DNA of 64,000 nucleotides from NCBI RefSeq assembly GCF_001941975.2, contig NZ_CP146991.1:2696501-2760500 (forward strand). The letters run 5' to 3'. Of the stretch, positions 44,427 to 53,140 are shown one piece after another. Position 1 is the first letter of the stretch. Every line of letters starts with the position of its first letter. The stretch comes from Sporomusa sphaeroides DSM 2875 (GTDB taxonomy: Bacteria; Bacillota; Negativicutes; Sporomusales; Sporomusaceae). The position numbers and the translations under genes are program-made. Below the pieces are notes generated by a model that saw nothing but the letters and a program-made list of their open reading frames with translations, was not told the origin of the DNA and ran no database searches.

Positions 44427-45145
44427 TTATGTCAGTGAATAAATGCCTCCATGATAGCAATAATAGGTCTTGGCTTTCATTGCAAGTAATTTCTCCATTG
44501 ATTCTGCGGCCTGTTCAATATCCAATGTAAATTGAGGGTTTGCGATAACAGGCAAGCCATTCTCTAAAGCAATGGCATCACCGGTTATAACAATCGAAGC
44601 TTCTTCCATGAACAGCGAAATATGTCCGGGCGTATGCCCTGGGGTTGCAATAACTTGGCAACCTCCGCACCAATTCAAGTACTCCCCATCATGTAACATT
44701 CTGTCTACATGAACCGGCTCAACCCTGCGAAGCATCTTACAAAATGCCTTTCCAAACGCCTGCTGGTCGGGTGGAAGGGTCATTTGCATTTCTTCTGCCT
44801 GACACAACCGCAGCGGTTTTTCCTGTGCGGAAATAAAGAGTGCTTCCTCCGCTGAACTGTATATTTGCAGTTTGGATTCACTCTTTTCAATGCGGCAGCC
44901 GCTCCTATATGGTCGTGGTCATGATGGGTCAGGACAAGTCCTGTCAGTTGCTGTAGCGAAATTCCATGTAACAGCAATTCCTGATCAAGCATGGGGCACG
45001 AACCAATGAATCCGCCATCAACCAATATAATATTCTGCTGATCCCACAGCAGAGTGGGGTGTATCGTGTTTTGAGTATCGCCAAATGGCATAGTTATGGT
45101 CAGCGGCAGAATTTTGTATCGCATTTTACGGATTTTCTTTGCCAT
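44427..45145 (-). pseudogene. Metallo-beta-lactamase-fold hydrolase, frameshifted
   Basis: The N-terminal part (from about 45145) has the MBL start ILVDGGFIGS and the metal motif THHDHDHIG; the C-terminal part (to 44427) has VIATPGHTPGHISLF, VITGDAIAL and the final CYHGG. They lie in different frames. Near 44865 the minus strand reads AAATATACAGT; removing TA restores ...NCKYSSAEEALFISAQ and one 230-residue protein. It is thus a near-intact glyoxalase-II-like gene with a 2-base insertion, either a recent mutation or a sequencing error. Confidence 0.8.
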
Positions 45146-45386
45146 AAATAGTCTCAATCTCCTTTCGATTAACGCCACAACCTTACTGAAAGGCCTTCAT
45201 CCGTCTTATCGTCAGCATGTGCTGCGATTTTGTACGTATAAGTATTTGTGCTCCGTTTTGTTTCCATTCAGATGAATCCATCCAGCAGACTGCCGCCACT
45301 CAAGGTAATAATGGAAATCAAAGTTATTTTCCCCCTGACAAAGTGTAGATGACAAAAAAGGAGCGTCCCCTATTGTCTCTATTGTC

Positions 45387-45435
45387 TATAACGAACAGGC
45401 ACGCAGGACAAATTCCTGCGTGCCTGTTCGTTATA
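45387..45435. terminator. Long perfect hairpin after the PK-domain gene
   Basis: A 22-bp uninterrupted stem (TATAACGAACAGGCACGCAGGA and complement) with loop CAAAT, 8 bases beyond the stop at 45444. There is no U-run on the minus strand, so it is not a textbook intrinsic terminator; it may protect mRNA 3' ends. Confidence 0.6.
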
Positions 45436-45443
45436 GTTACTGC

Positions 45444-45980
45444 TTACGGCTTGCAAATAATTTCGGCGATATAGGTATCAAAGATATTGGCGGCATGGGC
45501 CGGACGTATGACCACCGCTGCATCAGCGCCTCGTCCGGTACCGCCAATGGCAATGATATCTTCACCATAGGGGATCAGTCCGGCATCCAGCGCCATAACA
45601 GCAATCTCTACAGTAACTTTAACTCCCTGCCCAAACATTCTCAGCGTATTGGCCATAATTTCCACTGGATATGCCCCGCCGAACTTCCGGCTAATACCCC
45701 GTTCCGCCCCGGACAGTACATGGGTGGTTGTTAGTACTTTTACATTTTTACTCACTAATAGTTCACGCTGCTCGGCAGACAATTCATTAACACCCGGCTC
45801 CTTAAAGCCATTGGCATGGGTAACGCAGACCACGTTTTCAACTTTTCCTGCCAGCAATTGAGCGGTTTTGCCGGTGTTGGAGGCTACAACAACGGACTTG
45901 ATGCCATACTCTTTTGCTTTACTCAAGGCCAATTCCACCGTTTTCTCAGTATGGGCGTCACCTGCAGATTTCCAATACAT
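45444..45980 (-). CDS. Pyruvate-kinase alpha/beta-domain-like protein
   Basis: About 178 residues from MYWKSAGDAHTEKT (GGAG upstream, overlapping the previous stop). A free-standing version of the C-terminal domain of pyruvate kinase (PF02887/COG1751): TVELALSKAKEYGIKSVVVASNTGKTA (T-G in the phosphate loop), NVVCVTHANGF, and EDIIAIGGTGRGADAAVVIRPA. Function unknown; may bind an effector or a phosphosugar. Forms a pair with the TIGR04076 gene. Confidence 0.8.
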   Translation of the reverse strand: MYWKSAGDAHTEKTVELALSKAKEYGIKSVVVASNTGKTAQLLAGKVENVVCVTHANGFKEPGVNELSAEQRELLVSKNVKVLTTTHVLSGAERGISRKFGGAYPVEIMANTLRMFGQGVKVTVEIAVMALDAGLIPYGEDIIAIGGTGRGADAAVVIRPAHAANIFDTYIAEIICKP

Positions 45981-45985
45981 GCTCA

Positions 45986-46315
45986 TCACTCCTCTACATC
46001 AATACGTTCAATTTTAAAAATGACGGGACGAGTGCCGTCGTTACAACAGGCAATCATCATCTTTTCGTCATTTGTCCAGCCTTTCATAATCGACCCGCCC
46101 TGCAATGCTGCATATACATAACGGCTGATGGCATCCCATGCCTCTGAGCAGAATTTTCCATGCAGCATCCGGAAGAAATCATTGCCTTCCAGCAGAAACT
46201 CTTGACCTTCTTCAAAAAAAGGACATTTTCCCGACCGGGGATCAGCCAAATACTGTTCCTGCAAATCTTGATAGCATTCCTTGCGCAGTACGGTTATCTT
46301 ACATTTGTGTTCCAT
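45986..46315 (-). CDS. TIGR04076 family protein
   Basis: About 109 residues from MEHKCKITVLRKE (AGGAG nine bases upstream; a Met two codons earlier is possible). Features of the TIGR04076 family: CKITVLRKECYQDLQEQY, CPFFEEGQEFLL, FCSEAWDAISRYVYAALQGG, and CCNDGTRPVIFKIERI near the end. Small cytoplasmic protein with conserved cysteines; function unknown. Its stop overlaps the SD and start of the PK-domain gene, so both are co-translated. Confidence 0.75.
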   Translation of the reverse strand: MEHKCKITVLRKECYQDLQEQYLADPRSGKCPFFEEGQEFLLEGNDFFRMLHGKFCSEAWDAISRYVYAALQGGSIMKGWTNDEKMMIACCNDGTRPVIFKIERIDVEE

Positions 46316-46382
46316 GCTCATGCTCTCCTGACGTTTATTGCCGAACAGTTGCGCCCGGCTATGTACCACATAGGAAACGCTA

Positions 46383-47057
46383 TTACTCAGCTTCCGGAGT
46401 AGGCTTAGAGGATTGATTGCCCCATTTCGCAACAAAATAAATTAGGGCTATGAGTACAGCAATAAATAAGCTAACCCGCGTAACACTTAAATATTCTCTC
46501 GGCAGGGCATCATAAAGCCCGAGTATCCCAAAGAAAATAAAAATTAACGAAGCTCCCCATTTTACTATGCGCTCAGGAATTTGTTTGCCAAGTACAACGC
46601 CGATGAGAATACCTATTGCATTTGCAATCATCATCCCAATTGTTGTTCCCATCCATACCGGAACTATCTCATTGGGGAATTTAGCCGCCAACGCAATAGT
46701 TGCCAGTTGTGTCTTATCTCCCATCTCTGCGATAAAGAAGGCTACGGTAACCGTCCAAAACGGACTCATTGAACGTTCCCGGTCTTCTCCTTCAAGTTGA
46801 TCTCCCCTGATTGTCCAAAGCCCAAACACAATAAATGATAGTGAGGCGATAATTTGGACAGTGCTCATCGGAACGTAGTTGGTAATATAGCTTCCTACTA
46901 CTACAGCAAATAAATGGTTCAATACTGTCGCAACAAAAACACCACACAATACCGTCTGCCAGCGGTATCTTGTCGCAAAGGCCATCCCCAGTAATTGTGT
47001 TTTATCGCCCATTTCCGCCAGTACAACAAAGAGCGATGCTGTGATAAAAGCCTCCAT
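46383..47057 (-). CDS. UPF0016/TMEM165-GDT1-family manganese transporter
   Basis: 224 residues, six to seven helices with the two signature EMGDKTQL motifs: LAEMGDKTQLLGMAFATRYR (about 13-32) and IAEMGDKTQLATIALAAKF (about 108-126). The family exports or exchanges Mn2+ (and Ca2+). AGGAGG precedes ATG. A yybP-ykoY riboswitch and two terminator hairpins stand in its leader, so high manganese should switch it on. The C-terminal tail is short and acidic. Confidence 0.92.
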   Translation of the reverse strand: MEAFITASLFVVLAEMGDKTQLLGMAFATRYRWQTVLCGVFVATVLNHLFAVVVGSYITNYVPMSTVQIIASLSFIVFGLWTIRGDQLEGEDRERSMSPFWTVTVAFFIAEMGDKTQLATIALAAKFPNEIVPVWMGTTIGMMIANAIGILIGVVLGKQIPERIVKWGASLIFIFFGILGLYDALPREYLSVTRVSLFIAVLIALIYFVAKWGNQSSKPTPEAE

Positions 47058-47080
47058 GCTTATCCTCCTTTTTTACATAC

Positions 47081-47108
47081 AAAAAACTTCGATACAACTA
47101 TACCGAAG
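47081..47108 (-). terminator. Second terminator in the UPF0016 leader
   Basis: CTTCGGTA-TAGTTG-TATCGAAG followed by TTTTTT on the minus strand, between the riboswitch terminator and the ATG at 47057. Both hairpins must be read through or avoided for expression. Confidence 0.6.
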
Positions 47109-47122
47109 GTCTTCATAGAAAT

Positions 47123-47249
47123 AAAAAAGGAGACACTTCTAGTATAGTTGCAAACTATACTAAAGGTCTCGCTAATTGGCTTGTACCAACAATAAGGCCA
47201 GGCTATTGCCAGTGTGTTGACCCTATCTCGCTAGCTACTCCCCTTTAGG
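47123..47249 (-). promoter_or_regulatory. yybP-ykoY manganese riboswitch with terminator platform
   Basis: Aptamer (minus strand 47249 to 47161): begins CTAAAGGGGAGTAGC, has the two conserved internal-loop strands (ATAGGGTCAACA and GGTACAAGCCA) and closes with GCGAGACCTTTAG pairing with the 5' end. The closing GAGAC (47170-47166) can instead pair with GTCTC (47134-47130) in a long stem with AGTATAGTT/AACTATACT, followed by TTTTTT. Mn2+ binding should hold the aptamer closed and prevent the terminator. Confidence 0.9.
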
Positions 47250-47464
47250 AATGTTAAATTATTCTAATAATAGCATATCCAGTTATACTTGTCAAATCGC
47301 CAAACCTTCAATTACACTCAACAAGACTATTGGTTCCAAGCAATTAATGGTATACTTAACTTGTAAACTTTGACAAGCCAACAATCCATCTTATCCGGTC
47401 TGCCTGCTGCGGCAAGTGGCGGCAACCGCTATAAAAACTACCGAAAGGAGCTAGTTTTATTGAT

Positions 47465-48595
47465 ATGATGAACCGTAATCCGATGCTTGCCGGAATGGAC
47501 GCCTGCCCTCCGTCAATCCGGGTGATGGAAAAACTGCTCAAGGTTGTACAGCAGCTCTCCGCCACACACGATTTGCAATCTGTTATGGATATTGTCCGTC
47601 ATTCGGTACGCCAACTTACCGGCTCCGACGGAGCGACTTTCGTTTTGCGCGACGGCAATTTTTGTTATTACGCGGAGGAAGACGCGATCAGTCCGCTGTG
47701 GAAGGGCCTACGCTTTCCAATGGAAATCTGCATCAGCGGCTGGGTTATGCAAAACCGTCAGCCCGCTATTATTGAGGATATTTTTGAAGACAAACGCATA
47801 CCTATCGGCGTATACCAAAAAACGTTCGTGCGCAGCCTGGCCATGGTTCCGATTAAGTCCAATGATCCTGTCGGGGCTATCGGCTGCTATTGGTCGGAAT
47901 CCCGCACTCCTACGCTGGAGGAAGTCGAAGTGCTGCAGGTGCTGGCCGACACAGCAGCCATTGCCATTGATAACATCGGCTATCGTGAAAATATCGCCAG
48001 TCAGGCCCGGCAATTGGAAGAAGCCATTGACGGAACACTGCTTGCCGTAGCTAGTATGGTGGAACTGAAAGATCCCTATACGTCCGGCCATCAGCGGCGT
48101 GTAGGCATTATTGCCTTTGACATCGCCCGCGAGATGGGCTGGGACATCAAACGTTGTGAAGCCTTGCGCCGTGCAGCCATTGTCCACGATATCGGCAAAA
48201 TCGGCATTCCCGGCGAACTGCTTGCCAAACCGGCCAAATTGACCGCACCGGAATTTGCCTTGATCCAAACGCATGCTCAAATGAGCTATGATATATTGAA
48301 GGAAATTAAGCTTCTGCTGCCGATAGCAGAAATTATCTGCCAACATCACGAGCGCCTGGACGGCAGCGGCTATCCGCACGGCCTGACCGCGGAGCATATC
48401 CTGCCAGAGGCCAGGATCGTGACTGTCGCTGATGTGTTTGAGGCAATGACTTCTCACCGGCCCTACCGTCCGTCACTGGGTCTGGAGGCTGCTCTCGATG
48501 AGCTTACCCGCCATAGCGGCACGCTGTACGATGCCGCTGCTGTCGCCGCCCTGGTACGGCTGATCAAGGAGAAAAACTACCAACCCCCGCAGTAG
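47465..48595 (+). CDS. GAF-HD-GYP protein (c-di-GMP phosphodiesterase type)
   Basis: 376 residues. GAF domain (about 35-170: SVRQLTGSDGATFVLRDG, GLRFPMEICISGWVMQNRQP, SLAMVPIKSNDPVGAIGCYW), a short coiled coil (ENIASQARQLEEAI), then an HD-GYP domain (about 190-370) with HDIGKIG, HHERLDGSGYPHGL (GSGYP in place of GYP) and the final FEAMTSHRPYRPS. Metal-binding His/Asp residues are present. Probably hydrolyses cyclic di-GMP or a related dinucleotide in response to a GAF ligand. SD AAGGAG lies upstream. Single-gene unit. Confidence 0.88.
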   Translation: MMNRNPMLAGMDACPPSIRVMEKLLKVVQQLSATHDLQSVMDIVRHSVRQLTGSDGATFVLRDGNFCYYAEEDAISPLWKGLRFPMEICISGWVMQNRQPAIIEDIFEDKRIPIGVYQKTFVRSLAMVPIKSNDPVGAIGCYWSESRTPTLEEVEVLQVLADTAAIAIDNIGYRENIASQARQLEEAIDGTLLAVASMVELKDPYTSGHQRRVGIIAFDIAREMGWDIKRCEALRRAAIVHDIGKIGIPGELLAKPAKLTAPEFALIQTHAQMSYDILKEIKLLLPIAEIICQHHERLDGSGYPHGLTAEHILPEARIVTVADVFEAMTSHRPYRPSLGLEAALDELTRHSGTLYDAAAVAALVRLIKEKNYQPPQ

Positions 48596-48677
48596 CGTTC
48601 ACTGCGAGACGGGTTACGGATAATCCAATGTGTCAAAAATACTTAGTATAATGAATTAAGCATTGGAGGTGTTTTAA

Positions 48678-49685
48678 ATGAAAGCAATGATAATTCGTAA
48701 GTATGGCGGTCCGGAAGTATTTGAAGTCGCAGAGGTGGACAAGCCTGAACCAATCCCGGGGCATGTAGTATTGAAGGTAGCTGCTAGTAGTATTAACCCG
48801 CTAGAAACGAAAATTCGCTCAGGTTTGGCTGCTGCTATCGGACCTCAATTACCCGCTATTCTTAATGCGGATGTTTCAGGTGAGATTGTAGCTGTTGGCG
48901 AAGCAGCAGGTCAATGGAAAGTTGGTGATCAAGTATTCGGCTGTACTGGTGGAGTTGGGAATTTACAAGGAGCATTGGCTGAATTTATGCTAGCAGATGC
49001 TAATTTAATTGCGAAAAAGCCTACTTGCATTGATCACTACACGGCAGCATTATTTCCGTTAGTCACTATAACTGCCTGGGAAGGAATTATGGAAAAATCC
49101 TTGGCGAAACCAGGAGAAAAATTATTGATACATGGTGCTGCCGGAGGAGTTGGACATATAGCTGTACAATTAGCAAAGCAACAAGGTGCAATTGTTTATG
49201 GTACGGTTTTAAATCAAGAGCAAGCCGATGTAGCGAAAGCCTTTGGTGCGGACCATGTTATTTTTTCTAATACTGAGTCTGTTGAAAACTATGTAGAGAA
49301 ATATACAGACGGTAGAGGATTTGATGCGATATTCGATCCAGTAGGGGGAAATAATTTAACTAACAGTTTCAAAGCAGCAAAATTAAAGGGTGTAATCTGC
49401 ACTACTAACGCCAGAGCCACTCTGGATATTGGACCGATGCATGCGAAAGCCCTGACTTTACATGCTCTATTGATGACCGTACCTATGCTTTTCAATATTG
49501 AGCGTGAGCGACATGGCAGGATACTGGACCATATAAGTAATTTAATCGAACAGGGAAAATTGCGTATCAAGAGAGATAAACAACAGTTTACTTTTGAAGA
49601 GATTACTAAGGCTCATGAGTATTTGGAAGCCGGTAAGGCTATCGGAAAAATATCATTGGTAAACTCGTTTAATCCTCTCTCTTAA
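48678..49685 (+). CDS. Quinone-oxidoreductase-type MDR dehydrogenase
   Basis: 335 residues of the medium-chain dehydrogenase/reductase family, zinc-independent quinone reductase branch. GroES-like N-domain (MKAMIIRKYGGPEVFEVAEV, SSINPLETKIRSGL, ADVSGEIVAVGEA) and Rossmann domain with GAAGGVGHIAVQLAKQQGA (about 155-173) for NADPH. The C-terminal end KAIGKISLV is typical. Reduces quinones or enones. GGAGGTG before ATG. No operon partner. Confidence 0.9.
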   Translation: MKAMIIRKYGGPEVFEVAEVDKPEPIPGHVVLKVAASSINPLETKIRSGLAAAIGPQLPAILNADVSGEIVAVGEAAGQWKVGDQVFGCTGGVGNLQGALAEFMLADANLIAKKPTCIDHYTAALFPLVTITAWEGIMEKSLAKPGEKLLIHGAAGGVGHIAVQLAKQQGAIVYGTVLNQEQADVAKAFGADHVIFSNTESVENYVEKYTDGRGFDAIFDPVGGNNLTNSFKAAKLKGVICTTNARATLDIGPMHAKALTLHALLMTVPMLFNIERERHGRILDHISNLIEQGKLRIKRDKQQFTFEEITKAHEYLEAGKAIGKISLVNSFNPLS

Positions 49686-49822
49686 ATCAACGATAAAGCA
49701 AGTAATATTGCGGATGCTCTAAAGGTAGATGTCGCTGCATTTTTTAATCCCATCGATATAGCAATCCGGGGTAGAATTCTTTTCCCCCTCATTGATCCAA
49801 ATAGCCACCATTGGTGAAACAT

Positions 49823-49848
49823 CATAATATTATATATATAATATTATG
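49823..49848. promoter_or_regulatory. 26-bp AT-rich palindrome upstream of the L,D-transpeptidase gene
   Basis: CATAATATTATAT and its exact complement, ending 4 bases before the GAGGAGG ribosome site. Could be an operator or an mRNA 5' hairpin. Confidence 0.5.
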
Positions 49849-49864
49849 TTTGAGGAGGATAATG

Positions 49865-50206
49865 ATGAAAAAACAAATCATTGTAAATCTGACTGCCCAC
49901 CGGGCCGGCTATCTAGAAGACAACAAATTGATCAAAGAGTATTATATCGGCAGCGGCAGGCCGGAAACACCTACTCCGCCAGGCAGCTACGAAGTCATTG
50001 AAAAAATTCGTTATGAAAAGCAAGGCGAATTTGATTTTGGTTCTCGCAGGCTGGTTTTGTCAACGGATAAATCCTGTTTGCATGGGTCATGGAACGGACC
50101 GGTAGAGGGATATGTCTCCGGTGGCTGCATTAGAATGTATAATCAAGATATTGAGGAACTATTTGAAAAGGTGGAAATCGGTACACCGGTAATTATGATA
50201 CAGTAA
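49865..50206 (+). CDS. L,D-transpeptidase (YkuD-domain) protein
   Basis: About 113 residues; ATG at 49865 is 6 bases after GGAGG. YkuD catalytic domain: CLHGSWNG with the conserved His and VSGGCIRMYNQDIEELF with the catalytic Cys in SGGCIRM. The N-terminal strand pair (IIVNLTAHRAGYLEDNKLI) and PTPPGSYEVIEK follow the family. There is no signal peptide or LysM domain, so the protein is unusually short for an exported cell-wall cross-linking enzyme; it may leave by another route or act as a cytoplasmic peptidase. Confidence 0.85.
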   Translation: MKKQIIVNLTAHRAGYLEDNKLIKEYYIGSGRPETPTPPGSYEVIEKIRYEKQGEFDFGSRRLVLSTDKSCLHGSWNGPVEGYVSGGCIRMYNQDIEELFEKVEIGTPVIMIQ

Positions 50207-50268
50207 TGTCAAGCAACCAGCGGTAAGCGGCTGTTCCCAACGCCTAGCGTGAAACTTTCTTATACAAA

Positions 50269-50300
50269 GAGGCTACCGTCATCACGGCAGCCTCTTTATA
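50269..50300 (+). terminator. Terminator of the L,D-transpeptidase gene
   Basis: GAGGCT-A-CCGT-CATC-ACGG-C-AGCCTC followed by TTTATATTT, 63 bases after the stop. Confidence 0.85.
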
Positions 50301-50499
50301 TTTGTATAAGAGTGAGGCGACTGACTTCACTGTTGCCCTTCCAACTCTGATGCTCAGCAGCATACAACCTAGTACACTTCTATCCGCTACCATCGGCCCA
50401 CGCATGCTCCGTATCTCTCGGTACATTTTCGGTTTCGCTAGGCCCTACAAACTAAACATGCCACCTTTGCCAGACTCTGCTATAAGGTGAGAAAGTGAC

Positions 50500-50735
50500 A
50501 AGTCCTTTTCTCGTCCGGAATAAAAGTCCCTGTACCTTCACAACCTTAAAACGGGAGAATTATGACGACTATTTCCCGTAACACAGCAGAGGCATGAGGC
50601 ATACCGGCCATATGCCGTTTGACGACAACACAGGGTTACGGACAATAGACCGCTTGTATTCACCAGGATTAGAGTGCTTCAAGGAACCGGCTTTACCCGG
50701 AAGCCTAAGCGTCGTTGCCGACGCAGGAAGGGTGT
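50500..50735 (+). other. Non-coding, hairpin-rich stretch upstream of the CBO0543-type gene
   Basis: No convincing frame. Several hairpins occur: ACGGGA...TCCCGT, GGCATA-CCGGCCA-TATGCC, GGCTT-TACCCGG-AAGCC, CGTCG-TTGC-CGACG. The last stands just before the SD of the gene at 50739. It could be a structured leader or the decayed right end of an IS605-type element; I cannot tell. Confidence 0.3.
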
Positions 50736-50738
50736 ATC

Positions 50739-51260
50739 ATGAGCATTAGCGTAGAAATGTTTATTTCCCTGGCCGCAGCAGTGATCACTTTGTTGTTGCT
50801 GATCTTTGCGGTCGACTGGCGGTATTTCCGGGACTGGGTGGTGGTGTATCTGTTTAAAAGCCTGCTGGACTTTGTTGTCAGCAGTCCGACCGTGGAACTC
50901 CGTCTGCTCGAATATCCCGACCGGCTGCTGCCAAACTTGTACGATACCAGCCTGCTGTTTGAATTGTGGGTGTTTCCGGTGCTGTGCATCCTCTACAATC
51001 AAATAACACGGGATAAAGGGCTGAGCGTCATCCTGGGTTATGCCCTGCTATTCAGCGCCGGCATCACCGTAATCGAGTATTTTTTGGAGCTTCATACCAA
51101 CTTGATTCGCTATATTCAGTGGAGCTGGCTCACCACCTATGTCACGTTGTCCATTACTTTTTTACTTTCCCGGGGTTTTATCGCCTTTTATCGCCGGGGC
51201 TGTGACAAAGCAATGGGAGTTCTGGAAAATCGAGTAGGAGGCTACCCATTATTTGAGTAG
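50739..51260 (+). CDS. CBO0543-family membrane protein, 3' end altered by intron
   Basis: About 173 residues from MSISVEMFISL (AGGAAGG upstream). Five membrane helices in the CBO0543 pattern: FAVDWRYFRDWVVVYLFKS, LRLLEYPDRLLPNLYDTSLLFEL (in part), VLCILYNQITRDK, VIEYFLELHTNLIRYIQW, and SWLTTYVTLSITFLLSRGF. Known mostly from spore-forming Firmicutes; function unknown. The last residues (NRVGGYPLFE) are read from the 3' end of an antisense group II intron. Joining 51228 to 53141 instead gives ...GVLEKEKAP and a stop, which should be the original C-terminus. Confidence 0.75.
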   Translation: MSISVEMFISLAAAVITLLLLIFAVDWRYFRDWVVVYLFKSLLDFVVSSPTVELRLLEYPDRLLPNLYDTSLLFELWVFPVLCILYNQITRDKGLSVILGYALLFSAGITVIEYFLELHTNLIRYIQWSWLTTYVTLSITFLLSRGFIAFYRRGCDKAMGVLENRVGGYPLFE

Positions 51261-53140
51261 CCGACCTCTCACACCACCGTACGTACCGTTCGGTATACGG
51301 CGGTTCAACAGGATGAATGGGTTATCGAATACCTTTCGCTGACTGTTATAAAGCCAATCTTCCTTAGGCGCTCATTAGTAAGTATTCTTGTAAGAATAGG
51401 GCTGTTGGCTGTGTGCCAATAGCTCTTTCTCGTATTAGCATATTTCCGTGCTGTTCGCTCGTCCATGCCAAGTTTCACAAGATTATCACGCTTTGCGGAT
51501 ATTTTCTTCCACTGCTTCCAGTAGCACATCCGTATTCTTCTACGCAACCACTCATCCAATGCTTTGGCAGTGGCCTTCATGTCTGCCATGCCAAAGTAGT
51601 TCACCCAGCCAACGATGCACTGCCTGAGCTTTTCTCTGCGTTCTTCCACGCTCATGGCGTTGCTTCTCCCTGTTATTTCTTTCAGCTTTTGCTTGAATTT
51701 CTTCACAGGTTTTGGGTGTACTCGTATTCCCATTCCACCTTTCTTAGGGTAGAACGAGAATCCTAGAAATTTCAGCTTCCAGGGTCTGTTTACCGCACTC
51801 TTTTCTTTATTGACCTTGAGCTTTAGCTCTTCTTCAAGAAAGCGCGTGACACTTGCCATAACTCGCTTTGCCGCCTTTTCGCTTCTGACATAAATATTCG
51901 CATCATCGGCGTAACGGCAAAAGCTCAGCCCCCGTTTAGTGAGTTCAATATCCAGTTCGTTCAGCATAACATTGCTAAGCAGCGGCGAGAGGTTGCCGCC
52001 CTGCGGGACACCCGCCTCGGTTTCTGCTACCACGCCATTAACCATGATCCCAGATTGAAGATATTTACGAATTAACGATAGTACTCGGTTATCCTCAATT
52101 GTCACTGACAGCAGGCGCATGAGTTTATCGTGATTCACTGTATCGAAGTATTTTGCTAGATCAATATCAACCGCCCAGGTATACCCGGCTTCGATATATT
52201 CCTTGCATCTCCGAATCGCTTGTTTAGCGTCCCTTCCGGGTCTGAATCCATAGCTGTTCACTGAAAATTGCATCTCATAGATCGGGGTTAGTACTTGGGC
52301 GATGGCTTGTTGTATCACACGGTCGACTACAGTAGGTATCCCAAGCAGTCGCTTACCGCCATCGGGTTTTGGTATTTCTACTCGTCTGACGGGTTGGGGC
52401 GTATACGTCCCCTCCAGTATAGACTGTCGGAGTTGGGCGCCATTTTCCTTCAGAAATTGCAAAAGTTCATTTACTGTCATCCCGTCGATTCCATGGCTCC
52501 CTTTGTTGTCCTTCACTCGCTTATAGGCTAGATTAAGGTTGTCCCGGTGAAGGATATCCTCCAACAGTTCACTGGTGTATTCATCGCCATCGTTTCTTCC
52601 TTCTTCAGGCATAGAAGAGATGCTCGGCACTCCTGCAATACTTCCGGGTTCCACCCTTTCCTCCTGCAGGTAGTCTTCATTATGAAGTTGTCTGCTTTCT
52701 ACGCATTTCCTCGTACCTTGCAAAATTCAGAAACCTCCTATTGTTCGGCCCTTCCCAGGGTGTATATATCCATCCTGGTAGTATGGCCTCTGCTGACTTC
52801 TGACAGTTTAGCCATGCATCGCTGCAAGGCTTGCTGCTTTCAAGTTCATGTCCACTGCCTACTGTCAGATCTCCCCAGGTAAGAACGCTTACTTTCACTC
52901 CATCTATCTGCCACATTTACATCGTTCACTTCGGATAGTTTAGGGCTTTGTTTTGTCTTGCAAACTCGCCCAGCGAACATATGCCTTTTATGTGGTTCGT
53001 GTTCCTCAGACCGGAGCTTTGCCGCCGACTTCCTTCAGATTCCACCTCACGGTGGACACCCTTGTCTTAGGCTAGCGGTTGGCACTATCAACCCCCGCAT
53101 TGGACTTTCACCAACTAGTAAGCGCCCATGCTGGGCGCAC
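51229..53140 (-). mobile_element. Group II intron (class C-like) inserted at a terminator
   Basis: 5' end at 53140 with GTGCGCCCAGCATGGGCG, the standard GUGCG start; 3' end near 51229 after a domain V/VI region (51306-51231) with CCGCCGTA...TACGGTGG, and GGCTAC...GTAGCC followed by TCCTACTCGAT. Length ~1.91 kb with a reverse transcriptase in domain IV. The 5' exon on the minus strand is the hairpin AGCTCCCTG-CAAT-CAGGGAGCT plus TTTTTCTT, i.e. an intrinsic terminator, the preferred target of group IIC introns. Confidence 0.88.
51305..52654 (-). CDS. ltrA: Group II intron reverse transcriptase/maturase
   Basis: About 449 residues from a GTG at 52654 placed 4 bases after AGGAGG; other in-frame starts are 52723 (TTG) and 52612 (ATG). 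RT blocks: NKGSHGIDGMTVNE, RVEIPKPDGGKRLLGIPTV, FSVNSYGFRPGRDAKQA, VDIDLAKYFDTVNHDKLM, GVPQGGNLSPLLSNVML, catalytic CRYADDANIYV, and KFLGFSFY. A maturase (X) domain with GWVNYFGMAD follows; there is no HNH endonuclease domain, as in class C/D enzymes. It promotes splicing and retrohoming of its own intron. The catalytic site is intact. Confidence 0.93.
   Translation of the reverse strand: MEPGSIAGVPSISSMPEEGRNDGDEYTSELLEDILHRDNLNLAYKRVKDNKGSHGIDGMTVNELLQFLKENGAQLRQSILEGTYTPQPVRRVEIPKPDGGKRLLGIPTVVDRVIQQAIAQVLTPIYEMQFSVNSYGFRPGRDAKQAIRRCKEYIEAGYTWAVDIDLAKYFDTVNHDKLMRLLSVTIEDNRVLSLIRKYLQSGIMVNGVVAETEAGVPQGGNLSPLLSNVMLNELDIELTKRGLSFCRYADDANIYVRSEKAAKRVMASVTRFLEEELKLKVNKEKSAVNRPWKLKFLGFSFYPKKGGMGIRVHPKPVKKFKQKLKEITGRSNAMSVEERREKLRQCIVGWVNYFGMADMKATAKALDEWLRRRIRMCYWKQWKKISAKRDNLVKLGMDERTARKYANTRKSYWHTANSPILTRILTNERLRKIGFITVSERYSITHSSC

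Noticed and set aside
49686-49816. Open stretch after the quinone reductase (IADALKVDVAAFF) resembling the end of an XRE regulator
   Set aside because: Only ~15 residues look related; no start, no SD and no helix-turn-helix. Too little to call a gene.
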